Positions 34,997-43,984 of a stretch of 64,000 nucleotides of DNA are shown here, piece by piece. The DNA is from Candidatus Hecatella orcuttiae (GTDB taxonomy: Archaea; Thermoproteota; Bathyarchaeia; Hecatellales; Hecatellaceae), in assembly GCA_002011035.2 (NCBI GenBank), contig MTLY02000003.1, forward strand, positions 117,194 to 181,193. Direction: 5' to 3'. The notes below the pieces were generated by a model. It was not told the origin of the DNA, did not search any database, and worked only from the letters and a program-made list of their open reading frames with translations. Position numbers and translations under genes: made by a program. Each line of letters opens with the position of its first letter. Positions within the stretch are counted from its first letter, which is position 1.

Positions 34997-36204
34997 GATC
35001 CTATTGGTGGATGCTCAGCCTTGAAAATCTTATCCAAAACCCTGCGGAGCCTCTGAGAAGCCTCAGAAAAGGTAGAGCCGTGGGCGACTAAGTATCCCTC
35101 TCTGGCCTCCGGCTGCCAGCGGGGCGGGAGGAAAAACTCCGCGCTTCCTCTGACCCTAGTTTGAGGCAGTTGAACCTTCTTGTAGACAGCGCTGCCCTTG
35201 GAGAAGATTTTCTCGGGAAGCCTTCCATGGAAGGCTGAGCCTAGAAGGAGGGCGGCTGGGTTTTCCTCTAGGATTTTCCTCACCCCTAGGTAGGATGCAG
35301 TCAGCCGAAGGTTGATGTCCACCACCACCGGCCCGTGGGGAGTTAAGACCAAGTCAACTCCCACATAACCCCGCAGAGGCGCTAGGGCCCTTGCAGCCTT
35401 CACAGCCTCCTTTAAAGCAGCCTCTTTCAAGGGTGGAGCGTAAGGGGTGAAGCCGCCTAGGTAGTGGGAAGCTGAAGATGGTCTTCCCAAGGTTATCCAC
35501 TGCTTGTTGAGGCTGAGGGGTTTCAGGTCCTTTCCGCTACAGAGGAGACTAACGCTGGCTGAGGCGCCCTTGAGGTATTCCTGAACTAGGAGCAGAGAGG
35601 CATGGGCCTCCTTTACCGTTTTCTCCAAGGCTGAAGCCACGTCTTCCTTCCGGTGAATTAGGCTGAGTCCGGTGCACCCTGCTTCTTGGTCAGGTTTGAC
35701 TACGGCTGGGAAACCCACAGCCTCCACTGCTTTCTCTAAGCCTTTGCAGCCGTCTTGAACCTTCGCCTTCACGGTTTTGGGAACTTTCACTCCCGCTTTT
35801 CTCAAAACCTCGTATACGGCCGACTTCCTCTGAAATTTTTTAACCGTTCCCGAAGGGCAGTTGAGGGACTGGCAGCCCCCTTCCTCCATCGTTTCCACAG
35901 CTTCACCTAAGGCGTTTCGAGTTTCAGGAGCTATGACCAAGGCGGCGTCAGCGGCAGCTGAAAGCTTTCGGACGGCAAAGTTTAACTCTTGGGGCGACTG
36001 GATGAAAACCGCTTCGTCGACGCGGAGGAGGGAACGGGCGGTTTTCAGCCTCCGGTCTAGGGTAACGGCTACTTGGCAGCCTAAACTTTTGAGGTCGGAT
36101 ATGAAAGCTTTGAACATTCCATAGCCGTCGCAGAGAATCTCCGATGGTATGACTTCCCCGGCAAACCCTCCCCCGGCTGCGTATTCGAACACAAAAACCT
36201 TCAC
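34993..36204 (-). CDS. mfnD: Tyramine--L-glutamate ligase (ATP-grasp)
   Basis: 403 residues. ATP-grasp features: AVVKPDQEAGCTGLSLI, then LLVQEYLKGASASVSLLCSG and VGVDLVLTPHGPVVVDINLR. The N-terminus VFVFEYAAGGGF matches archaeal MfnD. It attaches the first glutamate to tyramine for methanofuran. First gene of the mfnD-F-E unit. mfnA and mfnC are not in the window. Confidence 0.88.
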   Translation of the reverse strand: MKVFVFEYAAGGGFAGEVIPSEILCDGYGMFKAFISDLKSLGCQVAVTLDRRLKTARSLLRVDEAVFIQSPQELNFAVRKLSAAADAALVIAPETRNALGEAVETMEEGGCQSLNCPSGTVKKFQRKSAVYEVLRKAGVKVPKTVKAKVQDGCKGLEKAVEAVGFPAVVKPDQEAGCTGLSLIHRKEDVASALEKTVKEAHASLLLVQEYLKGASASVSLLCSGKDLKPLSLNKQWITLGRPSSASHYLGGFTPYAPPLKEAALKEAVKAARALAPLRGYVGVDLVLTPHGPVVVDINLRLTASYLGVRKILEENPAALLLGSAFHGRLPEKIFSKGSAVYKKVQLPQTRVRGSAEFFLPPRWQPEAREGYLVAHGSTFSEASQRLRRVLDKIFKAEHPPIGS

Positions 36205-36327
36205 GGCTTATGATGCCCCAAGTTGACGTTTGCGGCCTCTGGAATGTTTAGGAAATCTTGGAGTTTAACCTTTTATTTTTTAACCCGCCTCCTGAGAGTC
36301 TTTCTTACACTGGGAATTTCTAGGGTA

Positions 36328-36354
36328 AAAGTCATATGAAACAGTATAGACTTT
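36328..36354. promoter_or_regulatory. Inverted repeat upstream of the CDF transporter gene
   Basis: AAAGTC (36328-36333) and GACTTT (36349-36354) are perfect reverse complements, 15 bases apart, with further near-matches inside (CATAT and TATAG). It ends 13 bases before the ATG at 36368 and covers the place where a TATA box would lie for a short leader. A metal-responsive operator is plausible. Confidence 0.4.
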
Positions 36355-36367
36355 ATTTAGATGAGCA

Positions 36368-37252
36368 ATGTTGCTTGACTTCGAAAAAGGCGAAAGAGTT
36401 GCGAAAACGTCCGTCGGCATATTCGCCGTTATCGGAACGGTGGAACTGATTTTCGGGATCCAGTCGGGCAGCATTGCTTTAACAGCGGACAGCGCCCACA
36501 CCTTCACCGATGCGCTTGTTTCCGCCATCACCTTTTTCGGGCTCAGAACCTCCCGACGCCCACCCGGAGGGAGATTTCATTTCGGCTACCATAAGGTTGA
36601 GACGTTTTCCGCCGTGCTATCCGCCCTGATAATGGTTGCTGTAGGTGTGCTTATCGTCTATAGGTCCTTTCTAGAGCTGAGGGCTCCTGAGCCTCTGACT
36701 GCTCATTTCCCTGCCATGGCCACGGCGTTGGGAGCCTCAACGGTTTTCCTTTTGCTCGGCCTCAACAAGAGGAAGACAGCGAAGAGGATTAACTCTAAAT
36801 CTCTGAGCTTCGACGCCTTCAACACCTTGAAGAGCTCCGCAGCCTCGTTCTCAGCTTTCCTAGGCATCAGTCTCTCCTACCTGGGTTTTTTCCGGATAGA
36901 CGCCGTCGCCGGCCTTGTCATCGGCGGTTTCATTTTTGCCGTCGCTTATATTACGATAAAAGAATCCTCTCTCATTCTGCTGGATGCATGTGCGTGCAGC
37001 GTCGACACCTTGGAAACGGCTAGGAGACTGGTGGAAAGCGTGGAAGGCGTTAAGAAAGCTGAGGACATCCGGCTGAGAAGCGCAGGTCCCTTCATCATGG
37101 GTGATGTGGTGATAAAAGTTGACGGGAAAACAACCGTCCAAGAGCTTGAGGACATCAACGCCAAAATCGAGGATTCGGTCAGAAGCTATATTCCAAACCT
37201 TCTAAAGCTGATAATTCAACCCAAACCCTATGAGGAGGATGGACAGTCCTAA
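36368..37252 (+). CDS. Cation diffusion facilitator metal transporter
   Basis: 294 residues with about six helices. Metal-site residues in TADSAHTFTD (helix II) and the later SKSLSFDAFNTLKSSAA (helix V, with the D-x3-(D/N) pattern) fit the CDF family, as does FHFGYHKVETFSAVLSAL. The C-terminal domain (EGVKKAEDIRLRSAG) is the cytoplasmic ferredoxin-like regulatory part. Probably exports Zn, Fe or Mn; the metal cannot be read from sequence. Confidence 0.9.
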   Translation: MLLDFEKGERVAKTSVGIFAVIGTVELIFGIQSGSIALTADSAHTFTDALVSAITFFGLRTSRRPPGGRFHFGYHKVETFSAVLSALIMVAVGVLIVYRSFLELRAPEPLTAHFPAMATALGASTVFLLLGLNKRKTAKRINSKSLSFDAFNTLKSSAASFSAFLGISLSYLGFFRIDAVAGLVIGGFIFAVAYITIKESSLILLDACACSVDTLETARRLVESVEGVKKAEDIRLRSAGPFIMGDVVIKVDGKTTVQELEDINAKIEDSVRSYIPNLLKLIIQPKPYEEDGQS

Positions 37253-37338
37253 GCACGAATGTACAAAACCGCCGGCATTCAGCCTTCAGGTGGAAAGGCT
37301 TAGATATGGTTGCACTCCCCTCTAATGGGGGATGAATT

Positions 37339-37596
37339 TTGAGTCAGCCGCCAGTGAGCGAAGGAGAAGACTTGGACTTTGAAACCGTGAAAGAAGACTG
37401 GAACGAGTACAAGCTCAGCGACGGCTCAACCCTCAAGGTAAAGACCGTCCTCATAGGCGTTCGCCGGCTTAAAAACCAGTACACCCCCACCGGAGACCCT
37501 GTCTACGTTATCACCTCCCACAACGTGGTTCGGTCCCTCCACGTGCCTGAGAAACTTAAAAGAAGGCCAGCCCCGCCGGCTGGAACCACCATATGA
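37339..37596 (+). CDS. Small conserved-looking protein of unknown function
   Basis: 85 residues: an acidic start (SEGEDLDFETVKEDWNEYKL), then a beta-rich stretch (STLKVKTVLIGVRRLKN and GDPVYVITSHNVVRSLHVP) and a basic, Pro-rich end. No family recognised. The TTG start at 37339 is well supported by GGGGGATG six bases upstream. It precedes the PIN-ATPase-KH gene by about 70 bases on the same strand. Confidence 0.6.
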   Translation: MSQPPVSEGEDLDFETVKEDWNEYKLSDGSTLKVKTVLIGVRRLKNQYTPTGDPVYVITSHNVVRSLHVPEKLKRRPAPPAGTTI

Positions 37597-37664
37597 GGGC
37601 TTGAGGAAACAACTTATAGCGGGAGAGCTCTAAGAGTTTATTGGCCTATTGATGGGAGTTAAAG

Positions 37665-39473
37665 ATGGTTGAAAGAATTTTTCCTGACACCTCCGTCATC
37701 GTAGACGGAAAGATAGTTCGCATGTTGGAGCGAGGAGAACTCAAGGCTGAAGAAGTGGTCGTTCCCTTGGTGGTGGTGGAAGAGCTTCAGGCTCAAGCCT
37801 CCAAAGGTCGGGACTCAGGCTTCATAGGGTTAAGAGAGCTGAAAAGGCTCAGAGCCGTGGGGGAGACTCGAGGCATTAAAGTTTCCTTCTCTGGCACTAG
37901 GCCTAGCTTAGACGACATCAAGCTGGCTAGAAGCGGTAGAATCGACGCCCTCATCATGGACATGGCCTTAAAGGAGGGGGGAACCCTCGTCACCGCGGAC
38001 TATGTTCAAGCCTTAACCGCCGAAGCCAACGGCGCCAAGGTGGTCTACATTCCTCCCGAAGGCCGGCCGCCTAAGCTGAAGTTTGAAAAATACTTCACCC
38101 CCGATACCATGAGTGTTCACTTGAAAGCGGGAGCCGCGCCCATGGCCAAGCGGGGCAAACCCGGCGCCTCCAAACTGGTGAAGTTGAGAGAGAGGCCTCT
38201 CACCGAGGAGGAGATGGAGAACACCATCAGGGAGATCCACGAAGTCAGCAGGCTCAGAGGGAAGGGTCTTTTCGAAATATCCATGAATAATGCCACCGTC
38301 ATTCAGCTGGGAGACTACCGTATAGCCGTGGCTAGGCCTCCCTTCTCAGACGGCTTAGAAGTAACCATCGTCCGGCCTGTGGTGAAGCTGAGGCTGGATG
38401 ACTACGGCTTATCTCCGAAACTCTTAGAAAGACTTCGGGACAAGGCAGAGGGTATCCTCATAGCTGGGCCTCCGGGCTCCGGGAAAACCACCTTCGCCTC
38501 TTCTCTAGCCCAGTTCTACATGGCTCAAGATAAGATCGTGAAAACACTGGAGGCCCCTAGAGACCTGCAGGTGGGGCCTGAAATCACCCAGTATGCTCCC
38601 TTGGAGGGGAGCTTCGAGAAAACAGCGGACATTCTCCTCCTCGTCCGCCCTGACTACACTGTTTTCGACGAGATCAGAAAAACTCAGGACTTTAAGACCT
38701 TCGCCGACATGAGGCTGGCTGGAGTGGGCATGATAGGGGTAACCCATGCCAGCAGCCCCATCGACGCCATCCAGAGGTTCATAGGGCGGACGGAGTTGGG
38801 AATGATCCCCCACATCGTCGACACGCTGATTTTCCTCCGATACGGAACGGTGGAAAAAGTTTACGAGCTGAGTTTAACGGTCAAAGTCCCCACGGGGATG
38901 ACGGATGAAGCCCTAACAAGGCCTGTCATAGAAATCAGAGACTTTGAAAGCGGCCGCTTGGAGTATGAAGTCTACACTTTTGGGGAGGAGAACATCATCG
39001 TCCCCGTCGCCCCCACCGAAGCCGCCAAGGTTCCCCCAGCCCGAAGGCTGGCTGAAACCCGGATTTTGGAGGAAATCCGCAGGCTCGCCCCCAAGGCTGA
39101 GGTGGAACTGGTCTCCTCAGACCGGGCTGTGATCCGAGCGGACAGCCGAAGCATCCCCATGCTCATAGGCAGGGAGGGCGCCAACATCTCCAAGCTGGAG
39201 AAGAAGCTGGGAATCCGTCTGGATGTAAGGCCTCTCCGCGGCGAAGAGGGAAAACCCGTCAAATTCTCTTTAGAGGAAACCAAAAGCAGCATCGACCTGC
39301 TTTTCGACCCTGAAATAGTAGGAAGCCAAGCCCGTGTTTATGTGGACGGAAAATTTCTTTTCGCAGCGACGGTGGGTAAAAAAGCTAGGATACGGGTCTC
39401 GAAACGAAGCCCTATGGGATGGGAGCTCGGGGAAGCTATCACAGAAGACCGGGAGATCACCGTAACAGTATAA
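37665..39473 (+). CDS. PIN domain-PilT-like ATPase-KH domain protein (COG1855)
   Basis: 602 residues in three parts. Residues 1-130 are a PIN nuclease domain (FPDTSVIVDGKI with acidic residues, and LVTADYVQALTAEANGAK). Residues about 180-430 are a secretion-type ATPase (GPPGSGKTTFASSLAQ as Walker A, with YTVFDEIRKTQDF and GVTHASSPIDAIQRFIGRTE). Residues about 490-540 are a KH RNA-binding domain (RSIPMLIGREGANISKLEKK). The order PIN-ATPase-KH is a conserved archaeal architecture, likely an RNA-processing or quality-control enzyme. Confidence 0.9.
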   Translation: MVERIFPDTSVIVDGKIVRMLERGELKAEEVVVPLVVVEELQAQASKGRDSGFIGLRELKRLRAVGETRGIKVSFSGTRPSLDDIKLARSGRIDALIMDMALKEGGTLVTADYVQALTAEANGAKVVYIPPEGRPPKLKFEKYFTPDTMSVHLKAGAAPMAKRGKPGASKLVKLRERPLTEEEMENTIREIHEVSRLRGKGLFEISMNNATVIQLGDYRIAVARPPFSDGLEVTIVRPVVKLRLDDYGLSPKLLERLRDKAEGILIAGPPGSGKTTFASSLAQFYMAQDKIVKTLEAPRDLQVGPEITQYAPLEGSFEKTADILLLVRPDYTVFDEIRKTQDFKTFADMRLAGVGMIGVTHASSPIDAIQRFIGRTELGMIPHIVDTLIFLRYGTVEKVYELSLTVKVPTGMTDEALTRPVIEIRDFESGRLEYEVYTFGEENIIVPVAPTEAAKVPPARRLAETRILEEIRRLAPKAEVELVSSDRAVIRADSRSIPMLIGREGANISKLEKKLGIRLDVRPLRGEEGKPVKFSLEETKSSIDLLFDPEIVGSQARVYVDGKFLFAATVGKKARIRVSKRSPMGWELGEAITEDREITVTV

Positions 39474-39526
39474 GCTGACCCGAAAAAGATTAGGCCGTAT
39501 ATGGCATGGGTTTTCTGGGCGTGGGG

Positions 39527-40834
39527 TTATGAACTTCGGCAGCGTTTAATTTGCTGTCCTGTTTTTTTAAACTGGACAAAAAACTTTATGATGAACTCTT
39601 TGAGGTTTAAGGGGTCATCCACATAGGTGATGGTGGAGGTTCCGTTTAGCCTCGCCATTTTTTCGCAGAAACGTCTCAGCTCCGGCCGCCGGTCCAGTAT
39701 GATGATGTTAAGCCTGATGTCGGCTTTCCCGGCCATGTAGGCAGCCCTCAAGGCGCTTTCTTCAGGTGTTTCATCCCCATGGCAGGCTGCAGTGGGTTCC
39801 CCGTCTGTTATCAGGAAAATGTTCTTGTTGCCTTCTTCCCGGGAGAGAAGCTCTGTGGCGAAGTCGATAACCTGTCCTATGTCAGTGTATCCATAAGGCC
39901 TCAGCTTAACGATCTGCCCGTAGGACAAGAGTTGAGGCCTCTGGTTGTAGGCTACTACATGGAGTTTATCTTCCTTGTAGTCCCTCTGAAGTATCTCTCT
40001 GAAAGCCAAGGCTGCCGCTATGCCTCCTCTAAACTTATTCCCTCGCATGGAGTAGGACACGTCGACCAAAAGGGCGTTGGTTGACTTGGCTTCGTGGAGG
40101 GGAACCCTGATTTTCAAGTCATCCTCCGCGATCCTCATGTTCACAGGGTCTCTTACTGCCGTGCGGATAAGGGTCTCCTGAATGTCCAACATATCGTAAG
40201 AGTGCTGGAATTCGTCGAATTCCCGGAGAGTGGAGGAGGGCATACTACCCCAACCGGTTTCCTCAATCTCATGGGGGCCCTTATCTTGATGTTTTTTCAG
40301 GTTTAAGAAAACTTCCTCCAACACTTTCTCAGCTATGATTTTCTCACTTTTCTCCGTAAACTCCGGATACAAGGCTAAAACGTTCTGGTAAGGCCAATCC
40401 TTCGGCGGCTTCAGCTCAATCCAACCTTCCTTGTTGAGGGCTTCCAGTATCTGGTTGAGGAAATGCTGGATCAGCTGTTCGGCTTGAAGATCTGAAGGCT
40501 GAATTTCACCTTTTTTGATTTTCTCCAGAAGCTGCTGCCAAGCTTTCTCTTTGGCTTTACGCTGCAGCACGTATTCTTTCAGCCATCGGCTGTCGTGGCT
40601 TCTCATCCAATGCCAAAGTTGGCTTTCCGCCTCCGCGCCGAGGCTTTCCTCCATACACTGGTTCTTGCATTGCCGAATGAGCTCTTCCAGCAGTTGAGAT
40701 TCAGATTTTTTTTCACGTGATTGCGCATCAGGATTAAAAAGCTTGTAAAGAAGGTCCCCTGTCATCTCTTTTCCTAGAATGGAGGAAAGCTCTTGCTCCT
40801 CAGGCTTTCTGCACAGTTCACATTCAGGCTTCAT
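39527..40834 (-). CDS. VWA-domain protein paired with a MoxR-like ATPase
   Basis: About 435 residues from the Met at 40834, which overlaps the AAA gene's end by 11 bases; an earlier start at 40894 would add 20 residues. N-terminal CELCRKP gives a CxxC motif, a long helical middle follows, and a C-terminal von Willebrand A domain has all MIDAS parts: DVSYSM, GYTDIGQV and ITDGEPTA. Works with the upstream AAA ATPase like CobT/ChlD or MoxR-VWA pairs, which load metals or remodel protein complexes. The target is unknown. Confidence 0.85.
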   Translation of the reverse strand: MKPECELCRKPEEQELSSILGKEMTGDLLYKLFNPDAQSREKKSESQLLEELIRQCKNQCMEESLGAEAESQLWHWMRSHDSRWLKEYVLQRKAKEKAWQQLLEKIKKGEIQPSDLQAEQLIQHFLNQILEALNKEGWIELKPPKDWPYQNVLALYPEFTEKSEKIIAEKVLEEVFLNLKKHQDKGPHEIEETGWGSMPSSTLREFDEFQHSYDMLDIQETLIRTAVRDPVNMRIAEDDLKIRVPLHEAKSTNALLVDVSYSMRGNKFRGGIAAALAFREILQRDYKEDKLHVVAYNQRPQLLSYGQIVKLRPYGYTDIGQVIDFATELLSREEGNKNIFLITDGEPTAACHGDETPEESALRAAYMAGKADIRLNIIILDRRPELRRFCEKMARLNGTSTITYVDDPLNLKEFIIKFFVQFKKTGQQIKRCRSS

Positions 40835-42290
40835 TTTCCACCAGCTCTCCCAAATAGTAGGTGAAGTCCTTTTTGTCCACCAACCTAGGAGCACAGTGAA
40901 GCATGGATTCTAGGATGATCTCCACGGTTGAAAGATAATAATCGTCTTCCAGCGCATCGTCGCGGGAAATAGCCCTTACGTACTGGTTGATTACTCTATA
41001 CTTTCTCAGCTTGGGGACAAGCTCCATTCGAACGGATAAAGCCTGTCTCCCATCCGAGGGTGTGCCGCAGGCTCTCAGAGCATCGTAGAATTCTCGAAAC
41101 TTTTCAGAGGAAAGCTGATTGTAGATTTCTTTGCAGGTTTGCTTCAAAGCCTCCTCCAGCAGCTTGTCCACGATCTCCTCCTTCTTGTCCACAAACCCAA
41201 ATTCCACTTCCATCCTGCCTACGAGGGCAAGTTTGACTATTTCGTTGAATTCCCCGTAGTCGGAGAGGAGAGGCGTCCTCCGGCCGCTTCTCAGAGCTTT
41301 AGATAGAACGTGGTCAAATAGTTTTATGGTAGCTCTGCAGGAAGGCTCCGATTCTATCCTCCGAGCGTCGGCAAACCGCTCCTTGTCGCGGGCGTACCTA
41401 ACCGTTCTCGCCAATATCTCCTGATGCCAAGGAGGTATCTTGGGGGTCTCTCCGGATCGCGTGGCGTAAAACGTGTTCCTCAAACCTATTTCTATTTCCT
41501 CCTCCAAAGTCTCAGGAGGCCCTATTTCTATTTCCTCCATCCTGTCTAGGAGAGGCTCTTTGATGGGTGAGGTTCCCCGGTAGTTGGCGGGATTGGTGGA
41601 AGCTAACTCCAGGGTATCGATCTTGAAGGGGACAATATCCCCCTCCATGGTGGTCACCTGATGTTCTTCAAAGAACTCGTGGAGCAGAGTCTGCAGGGAT
41701 GAGGGCACTGCCCCCAATTCGTCGAAGTATCCAACCCCCCGATTGGCTTTGAGGGCCCTTCCGGGAATGAAGACTTCAGGATGGTCCAGCTCATAGCCTT
41801 CCCTAATCTTCTGAATGGATATGCCGCCTATGAGCTGCCTGCTGGTGAGCATAGGGTCCCCGGGAATCCTGACCCATATCCGCGGAATCCAAGTGAGCTC
41901 TACCCTGTTGCTTTCCAGAAGCCTCTTTCTGCAGGAGAAACAGGAAGGCCGAGTGGGGTCGTCGTGGATTTTACATCCCTTCACCGCCAAGAGTTTGGTG
42001 GGAAGCAGCTGCGCTATAGCCTTGGAGAAAGTTGTCTTACCGTAGCCTTTTCTTCCCTTGAAGAGGATGGGGGAATTGGAGAGGAGGGCGTTTTTCACCA
42101 GCTCTTTTTCCTTTCTCTTTCCAACTACGCTTGGGAAGATGTCCACTCCAGCCTTTTCACTTTCCAAGATTTTCTCTATTATGTAGTCGATGGTGTGTTT
42201 TGAGTGGTACTCCTTGTAGGGGGGACTCCAGATGTCGATTTCTTCCCCGTAGAGGGTGAAGACTGGAGCGTTACTCTCCTTTACCACCAC
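40824..42290 (-). CDS. AAA ATPase of the MoxR/magnesium-chelatase type with Cys motif
   Basis: 488 residues. Walker A GRKGYGKTTFSKAI, a central GVGYFDELGAVPSSLQ as Walker B, and arginine fingers in EPLLDRMEEIEI. A CxxC with a third Cys (CKIHDDPTRPSCFSC) is inserted after the Walker A helix, the place where ChlI/BchI and related AAA proteins can carry inserts. The start is uncertain: GTG 42290 is the first ordinary start, but the frame stays open and looks coding (CKTPNPSKLGTGEIDR-like stretch) for about 20 codons upstream. First gene of a pair with the VWA gene. Confidence 0.85.
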   Translation of the reverse strand: MVVKESNAPVFTLYGEEIDIWSPPYKEYHSKHTIDYIIEKILESEKAGVDIFPSVVGKRKEKELVKNALLSNSPILFKGRKGYGKTTFSKAIAQLLPTKLLAVKGCKIHDDPTRPSCFSCRKRLLESNRVELTWIPRIWVRIPGDPMLTSRQLIGGISIQKIREGYELDHPEVFIPGRALKANRGVGYFDELGAVPSSLQTLLHEFFEEHQVTTMEGDIVPFKIDTLELASTNPANYRGTSPIKEPLLDRMEEIEIGPPETLEEEIEIGLRNTFYATRSGETPKIPPWHQEILARTVRYARDKERFADARRIESEPSCRATIKLFDHVLSKALRSGRRTPLLSDYGEFNEIVKLALVGRMEVEFGFVDKKEEIVDKLLEEALKQTCKEIYNQLSSEKFREFYDALRACGTPSDGRQALSVRMELVPKLRKYRVINQYVRAISRDDALEDDYYLSTVEIILESMLHCAPRLVDKKDFTYYLGELVENEA

Positions 42291-42453
42291 TTCCTCGAAG
42301 ATGAGGCGGTCTATTTCGCCTGTTCCGAGTTTGGAGGGATTCGGCGTTTTTCCACAACTCCCTAGATATCTGGGATGAGAGTTATCACAATATAGATTTA
42401 CTTACTTATTTATTTCACGTTTTACAAACAAATAACAGCCCAGAGAGGGGCCT

Positions 42454-43032
42454 TCAGCCGCTTTCCCTCTGGGAGCTCTCAGCCGCTTTCCCCACCGCCT
42501 TGGCCACCTTAACCATGCTGGGCCGGAGGAGTTTACCGTGGAGGAGGTAGCCTTTCCGGAGGACCTCTACCACGGTGTTATCTTCAGCCGAATCGGTTTG
42601 AACTTGCTCCACCGCCTCGTGGACGGCTGGATTGAAAGTTTTTCCCAAGGCATCGATTTCCGTTACGCCTCGATCTTTCAGGGTTTCCTTTAAATCCCTT
42701 AAGGTCATCCGGATTCCTTCAGCCAGTGGCCCTTCTCCCGCAGAGGGCCCGGTGTATTGAGCTGCTCTCTCTAGGTTGTCCACGATTTCCAGAAGCTTCA
42801 CCATGAGTGGAATGCTCTGAGCCTCCGTGGCTTCTTCGATTTCCTTTTTAACCTTCTTCTGATAGTTGTCGAAGTCTGCTTGAAGATATTTAAGCTGGTT
42901 GAGGTAGCCTTCCGCCCGCGCCTTCTCCTCCTCCAAGGCTTTCCTAAGTTTTTCTATTTCTCCCTTCAGCTTTTCAGGGTCCGCTGTTTCGATTTCTTTT
43001 TCTTCTTTTTCATGAGGCTCCGAGGAACCCAC
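42454..43032 (-). CDS. grpE: Nucleotide exchange factor GrpE
   Basis: 192 residues: a charged, unstructured N-terminus, a long coiled coil (about 18-75, with LKYLQADFDNYQKKV, a GrpE signature), then the small beta domain ending VEVLRKGYLLHGKLLRPSMVKVA. It releases ADP from DnaK. No dnaK or dnaJ gene is present in the window, unlike the usual grpE-dnaK-dnaJ order, so it stands alone here; Archaea that have DnaK acquired it from bacteria. Confidence 0.93.
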   Translation of the reverse strand: MGSSEPHEKEEKEIETADPEKLKGEIEKLRKALEEEKARAEGYLNQLKYLQADFDNYQKKVKKEIEEATEAQSIPLMVKLLEIVDNLERAAQYTGPSAGEGPLAEGIRMTLRDLKETLKDRGVTEIDALGKTFNPAVHEAVEQVQTDSAEDNTVVEVLRKGYLLHGKLLRPSMVKVAKAVGKAAESSQRESG

Positions 43033-43210
43033 GGCTTTTTGCTACCCCCTGAAAAGCATTTTTAAAGCGAAAGTTTTCAGCATTTGAAAAACTGCGTTTC
43101 CATAATAAGTTTTTCGGGTTTTCAGCCGAAGAGTAGGGTATGAATTTTTAAATCAGCAGCGAGCTTTCTATGCAAATAGAGCTGAGAAAGCTGAAGGAGT
43201 GAAATGAAAC

Positions 43211-43972
43211 TTGTCCAGCGTTAAAATGGAAGAAATGCGTGTTGTGGAAACAGCTCCCTTTGACGTCAAGAAGCAAGCCTTTATCGTCGGGGTTCCGGAC
43301 GTAGGTTTGGTGGGCCCTATCGCCGCCTCCCACTTAGTCCAGTCGCTGGGTATGACGGAGATAGGATACGTGGAGTCAGATATGCTCCCCCCAGTGGTAA
43401 TCGTCCACAAAAACCATCCCAAGCCTCCCTTGAGGCTTTACGGCTCCGGAAGCCTAGCCGTCATGACCACGGAAGTGGCCTTGACTCCCAAGTCTCTCTT
43501 CTACCTCACCCGGGCTCTCACCCGGTGGGCTAAGATGAGGGGGATCGAATTTGTCGTGGGGATGACAGGTCTGGCTATCCCCAACCGAATGGATGTGGAG
43601 AAACCCACCGTTTACGCGGTGGGCTCCACCGACAGTGCTAAAGCTCTCATTAAGAAGGCTGAGATTCCTCCCTTCGACGAGGGGGTTCTTGTGGGAACTT
43701 ATGCTTTGCTCATCCGAGAGTGCCTCCGGGAAAACCAGCCTAACATCACCCTTCTCGCCGAGTCTCACTTCCAGTTTCCAGACCCTGGAGCTTCGGCCTC
43801 CACTATTCAAAGCCTGAACTCCCTGCTGAACCTCAACATAGGGGTTGAGGAGCTTTTGGAGAAGGCTGAGGAGATAAGGGTGAAAGCTCGGGAGCTCATG
43901 AGAAGAACTCAAGAGCAGCTGAGAGGCATGCATAAGGTACAGGAGCAAGAGGTCCCGGGAATTTACGTTTAG
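43211..43972 (+). CDS. PAC2-family (proteasome assembly chaperone-like) protein
   Basis: 253 residues. KQAFIVGVPDVGLVGPIAASHLV, GMTGLAIPNRMD and PFDEGVLVGTYALLI match the archaeal PAC2/DUF75 family (COG2047), a Rossmann-like protein group related to proteasome assembly chaperones. The TTG start at 43211 has GGAGTGA eight bases upstream. An Hsp20 gene follows after 12 bases, so the two form a protein quality-control unit. The function in archaea is not established. Confidence 0.85.
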   Translation: MSSVKMEEMRVVETAPFDVKKQAFIVGVPDVGLVGPIAASHLVQSLGMTEIGYVESDMLPPVVIVHKNHPKPPLRLYGSGSLAVMTTEVALTPKSLFYLTRALTRWAKMRGIEFVVGMTGLAIPNRMDVEKPTVYAVGSTDSAKALIKKAEIPPFDEGVLVGTYALLIRECLRENQPNITLLAESHFQFPDPGASASTIQSLNSLLNLNIGVEELLEKAEEIRVKARELMRRTQEQLRGMHKVQEQEVPGIYV

Positions 43973-43984
43973 GGGGGGTCAGCC

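Noticed and set aside
39527-42290. True magnesium chelatase ChlI/ChlD for chlorophyll or cobalamin
   Set aside because: No CobN/BchH gene is near and the Cys inserts and N-terminal region differ; only the general MoxR/VWA class is supported.
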